Source: JAFGBI01 sp964454025
Lineage (GTDB): Bacteria > Myxococcota_A > Polyangia > Polyangiales > Polyangiaceae
Reading direction: 5' to 3'
Assembly (NCBI GenBank): GCA_964454025.1
Contig: CAYVRP010000025.1
Coordinates: 1-64,000, forward strand
DNA: 64,000 nt
Shown here one piece after another: positions 44,086 through 52,648 of the stretch. Within the stretch, counting starts at the first letter, position 1; every line of letters begins with the position of its first letter. The position numbers and the translations under genes are program-made. The notes below the pieces were generated by a model. It was not told the origin of the DNA, ran no database searches, and was given only the letters and a program-made list of their open reading frames with translations.

Positions 44086-45485
44086 TGATCCGCGGAGACG
44101 CTACCGCAGACGGGGCGAACACGGCGACCGGGTCCGGGCCCCGCGATCGCGCCCCGAGGACTCGGCGCCGCGCCACCCGCCTGGCGCCGGACCGCGCGCT
44201 CGTCCGGCGCCTGCTCGACGGCGGCGGCGACGCCCTGCGCCAGTGCATGCAGTGCGCGACCTGCTCCGCGGTCTGCGAGCTCACCCCCGAAGACGCGCCC
44301 TTCCCCCGCAAGGAGATGCGCTGGGCGCAGTGGGGGCTGGCCGATCGGCTGCTCGTCGACGTGGATCTCTGGCTCTGCCACGAGTGCCACGACTGCACCG
44401 GGCGCTGCCCGCGCGACGCCCGCCCCGGCGACGTCATGGCGGCGCTGCGCCAGGAGGGCGTGAGCCACTACTCCTGGCCGCGGGGGCTCGCCCGCTGGGC
44501 GGCGAGGCCGGGGGGGCTCGTCGGGCTCGTCGTCGGCGCGGCCGCGCTGCTCGCGGCGGCCGCGTGGGGTTGGGAGGCGGCCGGGGCCACCGCGGCGGAG
44601 CTCGCGGGCACGGGGCTCCCCGACGCGGGACCCCGCATCGTGATCCCCTTCTCCCCGCGGCTCCCCCACGGCCTGCTCGGCGTGCTCTTCGCGACGCTGC
44701 TCCTGCTCGACGGCGCCTTGCTCGGGCTCGGCGCGGCGCGGTACTGGCGGGCGCTGGTCCGGGCCAACCGCTCCGGCGGCCAAACGCGGGCGCCCCCCAG
44801 CTGGGGGAGGAGCCTCCGCCTCGCGCTCGGTCGCGTCGCCTGGCACGAGGACTTCGGGCGCTGCCAGACGGAGCGGGGGCGCAGGGTGGGGCACTCGCTC
44901 GTCTTGTACGGGATGCTGGGGCTCGTCCTGGTGGATCTCTGGGTGGTGACGGCGCGGTACAGCCCGCTGCGCACCGGGCTCGTGTACCCGCTGGGGCTCA
45001 CCGATCCGTGGAAGATCCTGGCGAACCTCGCCGGCGCCGCGCTCGTGCTCGGCTGTGTCACCATGGCCGTGGAGCGCTGGGGTCGCCCCGCGCGGTGGTT
45101 CCCCGGCGGCCAGACCGCCGCGCCGAGCCGCCCGCGCTCGGCGCCGTCGGGCACCTACGGCGACTGGTTGCTGCTGGCGCTGCTGCTCACGGTCGCGCTC
45201 ACCGGGTTCGTGACCGAGGCGCTCCATTTCGCCCGGATGGAGCCCACGCGACACCTGGCCTACCTGGTACATCTGGTTTCGGTCGTGACGCTGCTGCTGG
45301 TGCTGCCGTACACGAAGCTCGCCCACCTCGCCTATCGCACGGTGGCGTTCGTCTACGTGGAGCGCCACGGCCTGCGGCGGCGGCGCGCCGGGCCGGCCGC
45401 CCCGGCGCCGTCGCCATCCCCCGCCGCGGCCACGCTCGCGCCCCGGGAGGTACCGTGCCCGCGCGCCGCTACCGCCGCGCCGTGA
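44085..45485 (+). CDS. qmoC: Quinone-interacting oxidoreductase membrane subunit QmoC
   Basis: This 466-residue protein is a fusion of an HdrC-like FeS domain with an HdrE/NarI-like cytochrome b. The first part has CMQCATCSAVCEL (about 54-66) and CHECHDCTGRCP (about 98-109). About five to six membrane helices follow from residue 135, with histidines in RVGHSLVLYG, ALHFARMEPTRHLAYLVHL and KLAHLAYR suited for heme b ligation. It takes electrons from menaquinol (or gives them). The ATG overlaps the qmoB stop by one base. The C terminus (about 435-466) is Pro/Ala-rich. Confidence 0.94.
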   Translation: MIRGDATADGANTATGSGPRDRAPRTRRRATRLAPDRALVRRLLDGGGDALRQCMQCATCSAVCELTPEDAPFPRKEMRWAQWGLADRLLVDVDLWLCHECHDCTGRCPRDARPGDVMAALRQEGVSHYSWPRGLARWAARPGGLVGLVVGAAALLAAAAWGWEAAGATAAELAGTGLPDAGPRIVIPFSPRLPHGLLGVLFATLLLLDGALLGLGAARYWRALVRANRSGGQTRAPPSWGRSLRLALGRVAWHEDFGRCQTERGRRVGHSLVLYGMLGLVLVDLWVVTARYSPLRTGLVYPLGLTDPWKILANLAGAALVLGCVTMAVERWGRPARWFPGGQTAAPSRPRSAPSGTYGDWLLLALLLTVALTGFVTEALHFARMEPTRHLAYLVHLVSVVTLLLVLPYTKLAHLAYRTVAFVYVERHGLRRRRAGPAAPAPSPSPAAATLAPREVPCPRAATAAP

Positions 45486-45814
45486 CGGCCGCGTTGCTGA
45501 TGATGGGCGCGCCGCTCCTGTTGTCGCTGGTCGGCCTCGCGCGCGGCGCCGGGCCGGAGCCGTTCCTGGCCCCCGCCCGGCCCGAGACCCGCTGCGTGCT
45601 GGAGGCAGGCGCCATGCGCCACACCCACATGACCTACCTGGCTCGGCGCCGCGACCGCGTGGTACGCGAGGGCGACGCGGCGACCGTCGCCGAGAGCGAG
45701 ACGCGCGGCCTGCGCTCGTGCCGCGGGTGCCACCCCGATCGCGCCACCTTCTGCGATCGGTGTCACACGCGCGCCAGCGTGAGGCTCGACTGCTTCGGGT
45801 GCCACGCCTACTGA
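45455..45814 (+). CDS. dsrJ: DsrJ-like triheme cytochrome c (apr-qmo-linked copy)
   Basis: I choose GTG 45455, which has GGGAGG four bases ahead and gives 119 residues with a good signal peptide (RRYRR, then a hydrophobic core ending near LARGAG). GTG 45482 is the alternative. Three heme motifs are packed at the C terminus: CRGCH, CDRCH and CFGCH. Upstream, CVLEAGAMRHTH holds the conserved Cys that in DsrJ serves as an unusual heme ligand, and RRDRVVREGD matches the second copy at 60099. It would be periplasmic. It ends two residues after the third heme site. Its frame overlaps the end of qmoC. Confidence 0.83.
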   Translation: MPARRYRRAVTAALLMMGAPLLLSLVGLARGAGPEPFLAPARPETRCVLEAGAMRHTHMTYLARRRDRVVREGDAATVAESETRGLRSCRGCHPDRATFCDRCHTRASVRLDCFGCHAY

Positions 45815-46187
45815 CGCGCCGTTCCCACGCCGCGAGGCCACGGCGACGGCAGGATCGGCCGGCGAGCGCCGCCGTCAGCGCTGCTTGGCGGGGACGCGCC
45901 GGGGCGGAAAGCCGCTCTCCCGCCCCCGCCCCGAACCCCGAGCCCGCGCGACGGTCACGAACGCTGGCCCGAGGAGGGTGTCTCGGCGGCGCCAGCGCGC
46001 TGCCCGGTGTGCAGCCCTCGAACCCCACGGGATGGCCGAGGGGACGCCCGTCGCGGTTCTCTCGCCCGTCCGTTGGCCCCGCCGTGACCTGGACGACGCC
46101 CCCGGCCCGGCAGCGAGCCGATTTGCTGAACCATTTCGGGGCGAGGACGCGACTGCGGGACGGCTTTCGAGCCAAGGGAACCCGTCG
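45815..46187. other. Intergenic region, no gene assigned
   Basis: This 373-base gap follows the apr-qmo operon. Frames on both strands are open, but the translations are Arg/Pro/Ser-rich without homology, start site or signal. AAGGGA at 46173-46178 is the ribosome site of the xylanase. No clear terminator hairpin with U-run is seen for the operon. Confidence 0.4.
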
Positions 46188-47471
46188 ATGTCACGAAGCA
46201 GGTTCATGAGAGCAGAATTGTTCAGTCTCAGAGTCCTTCTCGCTGGCACGGTGAGCGTCGCGGTAGGAAGCGGGGGGTGCTCGTCGCGTGGCGACGAAGG
46301 GGGTGGGGAGGCGATGGGCGGGGCGACCGCAACGGGCGGTGTGATCGCGGGGGGCACGCGCGCCTCGGCAACCTCGACCGTGGGTGGCAGCGCCTCGCCG
46401 CCGAGCGGCGGCCAGTGGGCGACCGGCGGTGCGGCGAGCGGAGGCGCTCCCGCCGTCGGTGGCGCTCCGAGCGCCGGAGGAGTGGTCGCAACCGGTGGGA
46501 CATCGCTCGTCACGACGGGGGGTACCGGCGGCGCGACGACCGGCGGCGTGCCAACGGGCGGCGCCCCGACCGGCGGCGTGACGACCGGCGGCGTGACGAC
46601 CGGCGGCGTGACGACCGGCGGCGTGGCAACGGGTGGCGCCCCGACCGGCGGCGTGACGACCGGTGGCGTGGCAACGGGCGGCGCCTCGACCGGTGGCGTT
46701 TCCGCTGGCGGTGCCGAGGAGGCGGGCGGCGCGGGAACGGCGGGTGTCCCGGAGGCGGGAGGCGCGGAGGCCGGCGCGGGCGGCTCCGCGGGGGCGTCGT
46801 TGGACTGTGGAGCCCCGATGCCGACGGGCAACGGCACCACTCACTGCGGGAGCGACAGGACCGGCAGAGCGGGCGACCTCGCCTGGGAGCTCTGGTCGAA
46901 CGCCAACAACGGCAACGATTGCATCACCTACTACGACACGCCGGCCTTCAGCGCCAGATGGAACAACAACGGCGACTTCTTGGCGCGCCTCGGGATCGAG
47001 TGGGGAGGCAGGCCCATCGCCCAGTTGGGTGAAATCACCGCCGAGTTCACCTATCGGAAGACCGGTTCCAGCGGCGAGTATTCGTACATCGGCGTCTACG
47101 GTTGGGCGACCAATCCTTGTGTCGAGTACTACATCATCGACGACTCGTTCAACGGGATGCCCTTCAGTCCCTGGGGGATGCAGCAGAAGGGATCGGCCAC
47201 CATCGACGGCGAGGTCTATCGGTTCTTCTCGGGCACCACGGGGGGAACCGGTGGCTCCCGCTGCGCGGGTGGCGGTGGCTTCACGCAGTACTGGAGCGTC
47301 CGTCAACGGGGTCGGTCATGCGGCGTCATCAACGTCACCAAGCACTTCGAAGCCTGGAGGAATGTGGGCATGAACATGGACAACATCCTCGAGGCCAAGG
47401 TCCTGGTCGAGACGGGCGGCGGTCAAGGGACCGTCGAGTTCCCGATCGCGAACGTGCGATCCAGCCGGTAG
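46188..47471 (+). CDS. GH11 endo-1,4-beta-xylanase, lipoprotein-anchored
   Basis: This 427-residue enzyme starts with a signal whose lipobox-like SGGC lies near residue 28. Residues about 35-205 are the Gly/Thr/Val 'TGG' linker. The catalytic beta-jelly-roll (about 220-427) has the GH11 signatures YSYIGVYGWATNPCVEYYI (nucleophile Glu near 310) and FTQYWSVRQRGRSCGVINVT, and then VLVETGGG (acid/base Glu near 407). These are the two catalytic glutamates of the family, so it should cleave xylan at the cell surface. It lies between the apr-qmo operon and the minus-strand HdrD-like gene. Confidence 0.9.
   Translation: MSRSRFMRAELFSLRVLLAGTVSVAVGSGGCSSRGDEGGGEAMGGATATGGVIAGGTRASATSTVGGSASPPSGGQWATGGAASGGAPAVGGAPSAGGVVATGGTSLVTTGGTGGATTGGVPTGGAPTGGVTTGGVTTGGVTTGGVATGGAPTGGVTTGGVATGGASTGGVSAGGAEEAGGAGTAGVPEAGGAEAGAGGSAGASLDCGAPMPTGNGTTHCGSDRTGRAGDLAWELWSNANNGNDCITYYDTPAFSARWNNNGDFLARLGIEWGGRPIAQLGEITAEFTYRKTGSSGEYSYIGVYGWATNPCVEYYIIDDSFNGMPFSPWGMQQKGSATIDGEVYRFFSGTTGGTGGSRCAGGGGFTQYWSVRQRGRSCGVINVTKHFEAWRNVGMNMDNILEAKVLVETGGGQGTVEFPIANVRSSR
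46530..46705 (+). repeat. 15-bp tandem repeats in the xylanase linker
   Basis: A 15-bp unit close to accggcggcgtgacg is repeated about eleven times, with variants (gtggcaacgggtggc, gccccgaccggcggc). It encodes the GG-V-T-T units of the linker. The copies around 46570-46615 are identical. Confidence 0.75.
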
Positions 47472-47627
47472 CCCGCTGACCGCCGGGAGGGTTCCGGGGC
47501 CCAGGGCTCGGCCCGCGGGCACCCCTCGGGCGGTGAGGTGGTGCAGCGTCGCGAACGGGTCGAGCTCCCGCTCGTCACCGGTCGACCCTTGCCACGGGGC
47601 CCCAGGCAACTAGAAAACTTCGACTCC

Positions 47628-48260
47628 GTGTCGACATCTCCGGGTCTGCCCCCAGGGTCCTGGGACCATCGCTACTCCGCGCGCGAGTACCTGTACGGGA
47701 CGGAGCCGAACGATTTCCTCGCGGCGCGCTACTCCGCACTGCCGGCGGGGGGTGAGATCCTGTGCCTCGCCGACGGTGAGGGGCGCAACGGGGTGTTCCT
47801 GGCGACGAAGGGGATGCGCGTCACGGGCGTCGACAGCTCCGCCGTGGGGATCGCCAAGGCGCAACGGCTCGCCGCTCAGCGTGGGGTTCCCTTCGAAGCG
47901 GTCGTCGCCGACCTGTCGACCTGGGACCTGGGCGAGGCCCGCTGGGACGGCGTGGTTTCCATCTGGGCCCACCTGCCGGCTCCGATCCGGGCGACGCTGC
48001 ATCCGCGCGTCGCCCGCGCGCTCCGCCCCGGCGGCGTCCTGCTGCTCGAGCACTATCACCCGCGCCAGGTCGGCTACGGCACCGGCGGGCCGCCCGACGC
48101 CACCATGATGCTCACCCTCGACGAGCTCAGCGCCGCCTTCGCCGGCTGGACCCGCGTGCACGCCTTCGAGGGTGAACGCGTCGTGATCGAGGGCAGCGGT
48201 CACGGCGGCACCGGCTACGTCACGCAGGCGATCCTGCGCAAGCCGATGGCGCCCGTCTAG
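47628..48260 (+). CDS. TehB-like SAM-dependent methyltransferase
   Basis: I choose GTG 47628 (210 residues) because the family starts with the motif W-D-RYS, here SWDHRYSAREYLYGTEPNDF (about 10-29). SAM motif I reads ILCLADGEGRNGVFLA (about 42-57) with the acidic VTGVDSS after it; a late LEHYHPRQVGYGTGGP is also typical. Relatives include the tellurite-resistance methyltransferase TehB and thiol or selenium methylases. The substrate here is unknown. TAGAAA lies at 47611-47616. Confidence 0.75.
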   Translation: MSTSPGLPPGSWDHRYSAREYLYGTEPNDFLAARYSALPAGGEILCLADGEGRNGVFLATKGMRVTGVDSSAVGIAKAQRLAAQRGVPFEAVVADLSTWDLGEARWDGVVSIWAHLPAPIRATLHPRVARALRPGGVLLLEHYHPRQVGYGTGGPPDATMMLTLDELSAAFAGWTRVHAFEGERVVIEGSGHGGTGYVTQAILRKPMAPV

Positions 48261-48417
48261 TCGGGCACCTTCGGGTCCGCCTCGCGCCGGCGGGGGTCGG
48301 CCGCCGCTCACGGACACGGCCGGGCACACCGGATCGGTGGCGCCGAAGGCCGGGCAAGAGGTCCTGACCCGTGAGGGGGGCGCCGCCGCGGGCGAAACCG
48401 GGCGGCGCCTAGGACCC

Positions 48418-50019
48418 TCAGCGCCACTCCCAGTCGACGTACCCTGGCTTCACGTCCACCATCGCGTTCACCATCAGCTCGGCGAGGCCCCCGTAGAAGA
48501 GCCCGGCGCGCTCGTGCGCGCGGTAGGCCGTGAACAGATCGCGGAGCTGGCCCTTGCAGTTGCTGCAGGGCGCGCAGACGTACTTGTGGTGCTCGGCGCC
48601 CCACGGCTCGCCCTGAAAGGCCTCCAGGATCTGCCGGAATTTCCGCCGCCCGGCCACGCGGTTGCGGAAGCCGAGGAAGTTGTGGCCGCTCATGATCGCG
48701 AAGCCCGACCCCCCGCCGCAGCAGTAGTTGTCCACGCCGTGGGGCGACATCTCGCGGAAGCGCGCCGCGGGGACGACGTGGCGGAGCACCTCGCGCTGCG
48801 GCGCGACGATCCCCATCATGCGCGTGATGTTGCAGGGGTCGTGCAGGGTGACCGGGAAGTCGTTGCGGCTCGGGTCGAACCGGATCTTGCCCGACCGGAC
48901 GATGTCGGCGAAGAGGGGCAGGGCGCTCTCGCGCGGGACGTTGAGGCCGCCGGTCAGCACCCGGTCGGCGACGACGGTGAGGGCCTTGTGGGCGTGGCCG
49001 CACTCACCGAGCACGATCCGCCTCACCCCGAGCTGCCTGGCGATCTCGGCGTGCCGCACCGCGACGCGCGCGAACTGGACGTCGTCGTAGAAGACGCCGT
49101 AGTTGACGCCGTCGTAGCCGGTAAGCTCGCTCGACAGGGTCCAGTCGAGGCCCGCCCGGTTCAGCAGCAGACTGATGGCGCCGATCCCCTCGGGCCAGGA
49201 GAGGATCTCGCCGGCGTTGTGGATGAGCAGGATGTCGGCGCCCTGCTTGTCGAAGGGGGTCTTCACCTCGAGCCCGGTGCGCTCGCTGGTGTCCTCGTCG
49301 ATGAACGCGACGTTGTCACGAAGCGCCGCGGGGCTCATCCCCGTGGAGGAGCCGACCCGGAGCTGGAGCTCCGAGCCGTCACGGTGGAGCTCCTTGGGGT
49401 GGATCCCGAGCTCCTGGCTCGCGATCTTGCGGAGCTCGCGGGCCAGGAGCCCGTTGTCGACCCCCATCGGGCAGGCCTGGGCGCAGCGGCGGCAGAGGTT
49501 GCAGCGATAGGCGAGCTCCACCAGGCGGGCCACCGTGCTCCCGTCGAGCTCGACGTCCCCGTGCGCCCACGTCGAGGCGCCCTTGACGTACTTGTAGTAG
49601 ATCCGACGCAGGAGCTCGGAGCGGAAGTTCGGCCGATAGAGCTCGTCGCGTCCGCTCTCCGCGAAGACGTGGCACGCCGCGGAGCAGGTCTGGCAGCGCG
49701 CGCAGTGCTCGATGGAGAAGAGCAGCGGCTGCAGGAACGTCCAGTTGTCGGACGCGGCGAAGAGCTTGCGCAGCCCCGAGAGGAACCCCGCGACGAGCCG
49801 CGCCTCCTCCGCGGGGCTCGCCGGCCTCGGGATGCCGACGGCGACGGTGTCGTCCAGGCGGACCAGCCCGTCGCGCGCGGCCGCGGAGAGCGGCGGCAGC
49901 GGGGGCTCCGCGGCGAGGTCGTCGTAGGGCGGCGGCAGCGGGCGCTGGGCGGCGGGGTCGAGCTCGCTCACCGGCCCGTCGCCACGGGAGAAGCTCCGGA
50001 GCGTGACCGGGCGCCTCAC
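48418..50019 (-). CDS. HdrD/TmcB-like iron-sulfur protein (DsrK paralogue)
   Basis: The 533-residue protein has two ferredoxin motifs, CARCQTCSAACHV (about 105) and CNLCRRCAQACP (about 173), and HdrD-type CCG domains: GECGHAHKAL, HDPCNITRMMG, NYCCGGGSGFA (about 434) and CAPCSNC (about 485). It matches my memory of TmcB, the HdrD-like subunit of the transmembrane Tmc complex of sulfate reducers, better than it matches DsrK itself, which is encoded at 58474. GTG 50019 overlaps the stop of the membrane partner (GTGA). It should pass electrons between the membrane cytochrome and a cytoplasmic thiol/disulfide partner such as DsrC. Confidence 0.78.
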   Translation of the reverse strand: MRRPVTLRSFSRGDGPVSELDPAAQRPLPPPYDDLAAEPPLPPLSAAARDGLVRLDDTVAVGIPRPASPAEEARLVAGFLSGLRKLFAASDNWTFLQPLLFSIEHCARCQTCSAACHVFAESGRDELYRPNFRSELLRRIYYKYVKGASTWAHGDVELDGSTVARLVELAYRCNLCRRCAQACPMGVDNGLLARELRKIASQELGIHPKELHRDGSELQLRVGSSTGMSPAALRDNVAFIDEDTSERTGLEVKTPFDKQGADILLIHNAGEILSWPEGIGAISLLLNRAGLDWTLSSELTGYDGVNYGVFYDDVQFARVAVRHAEIARQLGVRRIVLGECGHAHKALTVVADRVLTGGLNVPRESALPLFADIVRSGKIRFDPSRNDFPVTLHDPCNITRMMGIVAPQREVLRHVVPAARFREMSPHGVDNYCCGGGSGFAIMSGHNFLGFRNRVAGRRKFRQILEAFQGEPWGAEHHKYVCAPCSNCKGQLRDLFTAYRAHERAGLFYGGLAELMVNAMVDVKPGYVDWEWR

Positions 50020-50957
50020 GGCGGCAACTCCTCGGGGCGGCCCTGGGCCAGCGTCCCCCAGGTCGCCCTTCCGCCCCCCGCGACGTGCCGCGCGGCCCAG
50101 CTCACCTCCTGGCGGAGCAGCGCCTGGATCTCCGCCTCTCGCCGCCCGCCCGCGGGGTGCGCCTCGTCGTTCCAGCGGATCGCGTGGTACGCGAAGAGCT
50201 TCCCCACGAAGTGCGACATGTGCGTGAGCGGCACGTAGGCGACGAGCGCACCGAGCAGCAGCACCGAGGTGACCGGGAGGACCCGCGCGAGCCCCTGCCC
50301 CGCCGGCGGCACGAGGTCGAACGAACAGAGGCGGACGGCGAAGGCCAGCGCGCGCGCGCCGTCGGGATCGATCAGGACGATGGTGGCGAGTCCGACCCCG
50401 AACGCCACCACGAAGAAGGCGAGGTTGAACAGATCGGCGGGCGCCGAGTAGCCCCGCAGCTCCGGCGACGTCAGGCGGCGGAGGAGCAGGCCGAACGCGC
50501 CGACCCCGCCGAGCGCGAAGCCCCCCGCGCCGAGCGCGACGAGCACGGGGCGCGCTGCTGCGCCGAGCGCCCCGTCGAGCCGCGCGAGGGCGAAGGCGCC
50601 GACGATCCCGCCGGCGAGCCACAGCCCGACGGCGGCCGCCAGGAGGTAGAGGCCGAGATGGAACGGGAACGTCCAGCGCCAGAGGGCGCGGTTGTGCGCC
50701 CACACCCCGTGCAGGAGCAGGATCTCCTTCGCCATCACCGCGAACTCGCCGAGCCGGGTGCGGCGGCGCGGCCGCCGCCACCACTCGGGCACCTCCATGA
50801 AGGAGCCGCCGTAGCGCCCGCGCGGCCGCGGCTCGTGCGGCACCGGGTAGAGCTCCCAGCGCAGGTGCGGGGGCTGCCGCACCCACCAGAGGACACGCGC
50901 GAGCACCGCGCCCGTGAACACGGCCAGGGCGAAGTAGCAGGTGAGGTAGGGGAGCAT
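50016..50957 (-). CDS. TmcC/DsrM-like membrane cytochrome b
   Basis: I take ATG 50957, giving 313 residues, because the first helix starts at MLPYLTCYFALAVFTGAVLA. Five to six helices follow, and histidines occur in LLLHGVWAHNRALWRWTFPFHLG and VPLTHMSHFVGKLFAYHAI, suited to bind two b hemes as in NarI-like proteins. The frame extends to 51395 but this part is Arg/Pro-rich. Co-translation with the HdrD-like protein makes a DsrMK/TmcCB-type pair. No TmcA cytochrome or TmcD is adjacent. Confidence 0.78.
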   Translation of the reverse strand: MLPYLTCYFALAVFTGAVLARVLWWVRQPPHLRWELYPVPHEPRPRGRYGGSFMEVPEWWRRPRRRTRLGEFAVMAKEILLLHGVWAHNRALWRWTFPFHLGLYLLAAAVGLWLAGGIVGAFALARLDGALGAAARPVLVALGAGGFALGGVGAFGLLLRRLTSPELRGYSAPADLFNLAFFVVAFGVGLATIVLIDPDGARALAFAVRLCSFDLVPPAGQGLARVLPVTSVLLLGALVAYVPLTHMSHFVGKLFAYHAIRWNDEAHPAGGRREAEIQALLRQEVSWAARHVAGGGRATWGTLAQGRPEELPP

Positions 50958-51430
50958 GATCAGGACGGCGCTTGCGCCGAGAGCCTCCGCGGGCGAGCCG
51001 GGGCGCCGCCCGTGGCTGCAGGAAGCGGACCAGGGTGGCTCGGCTCCCGGGAACCCGGCGGGCGTCGGCGCCGGCAGCCGAGCCACCAAATAGAGCGGGA
51101 TCGGGCCGCTATATTTCACGGCCGCCAGGAAATGCACCGGGACTGAACCTGGATCTGGCGTGCGGAGGCAGTTTTTTCTGGCTCGGTCGCGGCCAAGTCG
51201 GAGGGAGCCCCGTGGCCTGCAAGTTGCTACGGACCCCGCGCCGCCCGCGCGACCGCTCCCTTCGATGGCGTCCCTTCTCGAAACGGTCGTCTCCCTCCCC
51301 GGGGTCGCGACTCGCTGCCCGCAGCCGGCGGTCATCGCCCCGACGCCGCCCGCGCTCACCCGAACCCTCGCCACCGGCGCGGGCGCCGGTGGCACCGCGC
51401 CGTGACCCCTCGAACGGAGATCCCCGCAGC
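50958..51430. promoter_or_regulatory. Divergent regulatory region between tmcC-like gene and dsrA
   Basis: This 473-base gap separates the two divergent sulfur operons. It has a perfect 12-bp inverted repeat, GGTGGCTCGGCT (51034-51045) and AGCCGAGCCACC (51076-51087), with an internal CCGGG-AA-CCCGG palindrome. AT-rich stretches CAAATAG (51087-51093) and CTATATTTCA (51109-51118) look like promoter elements in this GC-rich DNA. A TTTTTT tract is at 51171-51176. No protein is assigned, although frames are open. Confidence 0.5.
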
Positions 51431-52606
51431 GTGACCGAGAGACGCTCCCTTCCCCTGGTCGGACAGCTCCGCGGCGGCCCCTGGCCGAGCTTCGTGGACG
51501 AGATCGAGAAGAGCGCCGATAACCCCATGGCGCGGGACCTGCTCGGGGTCCTCGAGCGCTCCTACGCCGATCACGTCGGGCACTGGAAGCACGGCGGGCT
51601 CGTGGGGGTGCGCGGCTACGGCGGCGGCGTCATCGGCCGCTACAGCGATCTGGCCGAGGAGTTCCCGGAGGCCGCGGAGTTCCACACCCTGCGCATCATC
51701 CCGCCGGCAGGGTGGTTCTACACCTCCGACGCGCTCCGCCAGCTCTGCGACATCTGCGAGCGGCACGGCTCGTCGCTCACGAACCTGCACGGCTCCACCG
51801 GCGACCTCGTCTTCCTCGGCGCCCGGACCGCCGCGCTCGAGCCCCTCTTCGACGAGCTGCTCGCGGCCGGCTTCGATCTCGGCGGCTCGGGCTCCGCGCT
51901 GCGCACGCCGAGCTGCTGCGCCGGGATGGCCCGCTGCGAGTGGGCCTGCGTCGATACGCTCGACATCACCTACGAGCTCACGCGGGAGTTCCAGGACGAG
52001 CTGCACCGGCCCCCCTTCCCCTACAAGTTCAAGATCAAGACCTCTGGCTGCCCCAACGACTGCGTGGGGGCGATCGCGCGGGCCGATCTGTCCATCATCG
52101 GCACCTGGCGCGACGACATCCGCATCGACCGGGCGGCGCTCGCCGAGTACCTCGCGGCGGGGGTGCCGGACGTCGCCCGGGACGTGGTGGGGCGCTGCCC
52201 GGCCCACTGCATGCGGCTCGAGGGCGACGAGCTGCACATCGACAACGACGAGTGCACGCGGTGCATGCACTGCATCAACGCGCTGCCCCGGGCCCTCTCG
52301 CCGGGCGAGGATCGGGGCGCCATGCTCCTGGTCGGCGGCAAGGCCCCCGTCCTCGCCGGCGCCCTGCTCTCGTCGGTGCTGGTGCCGTTCATCGAGCTTG
52401 AGCCGCCCTACGAGGACGTCAAGGAGCTCCTGCGGGCGATGTGGGACCTCTGGTCCGACCACGGCAAGAACCGCGAACGCATCGGGGAGTTCATCCAGCG
52501 CATCGGCCTGCCCAACTTCCTCGAGCAGATCGGGCTCGATCCCATCCCCGAGATGGTCGTCCACCCCCGCACCCACCCCTACATCGCGCGCTTCGACGAT
52601 GACTGA
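51431..52606 (+). CDS. dsrA: Dissimilatory sulfite reductase alpha subunit
   Basis: DsrA forms the siroheme sulfite reductase with DsrB and makes the DsrC trisulfide. GTG 51431 gives 391 residues; the extended frame upstream is not homologous. Siroheme/4Fe-4S cysteines appear as TPSCCAGMARCEWAC (about 158-172) and TSGCPNDCVGAIARADLSI (about 204-222). The inserted ferredoxin domain has CTRCMHCIN (about 275). SIIGTWRDDIRID and PHPRTHPYIARF-like C terminus fit. Length is slightly below that of many reductive DsrA. It is the first gene of an 11-gene operon. Confidence 0.97.
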   Translation: MTERRSLPLVGQLRGGPWPSFVDEIEKSADNPMARDLLGVLERSYADHVGHWKHGGLVGVRGYGGGVIGRYSDLAEEFPEAAEFHTLRIIPPAGWFYTSDALRQLCDICERHGSSLTNLHGSTGDLVFLGARTAALEPLFDELLAAGFDLGGSGSALRTPSCCAGMARCEWACVDTLDITYELTREFQDELHRPPFPYKFKIKTSGCPNDCVGAIARADLSIIGTWRDDIRIDRAALAEYLAAGVPDVARDVVGRCPAHCMRLEGDELHIDNDECTRCMHCINALPRALSPGEDRGAMLLVGGKAPVLAGALLSSVLVPFIELEPPYEDVKELLRAMWDLWSDHGKNRERIGEFIQRIGLPNFLEQIGLDPIPEMVVHPRTHPYIARFDDD

Positions 52607-52648
52607 CGGGCGAGCGCCAGCGCCGCCGCTCCGGAGACGAGACGCGAC

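Noticed and set aside
41838..45485. Apparent 1215-codon frame joining the qmoB region and qmoC
   Set aside because: The first two thirds are the wrong frame of qmoB. Only the part from 44085 (qmoC) is real.
46530..46705. CRISPR-like or mobile repeat in the xylanase gene
   Set aside because: Tandem, in frame, protein-linker coding repeats without unique spacers.
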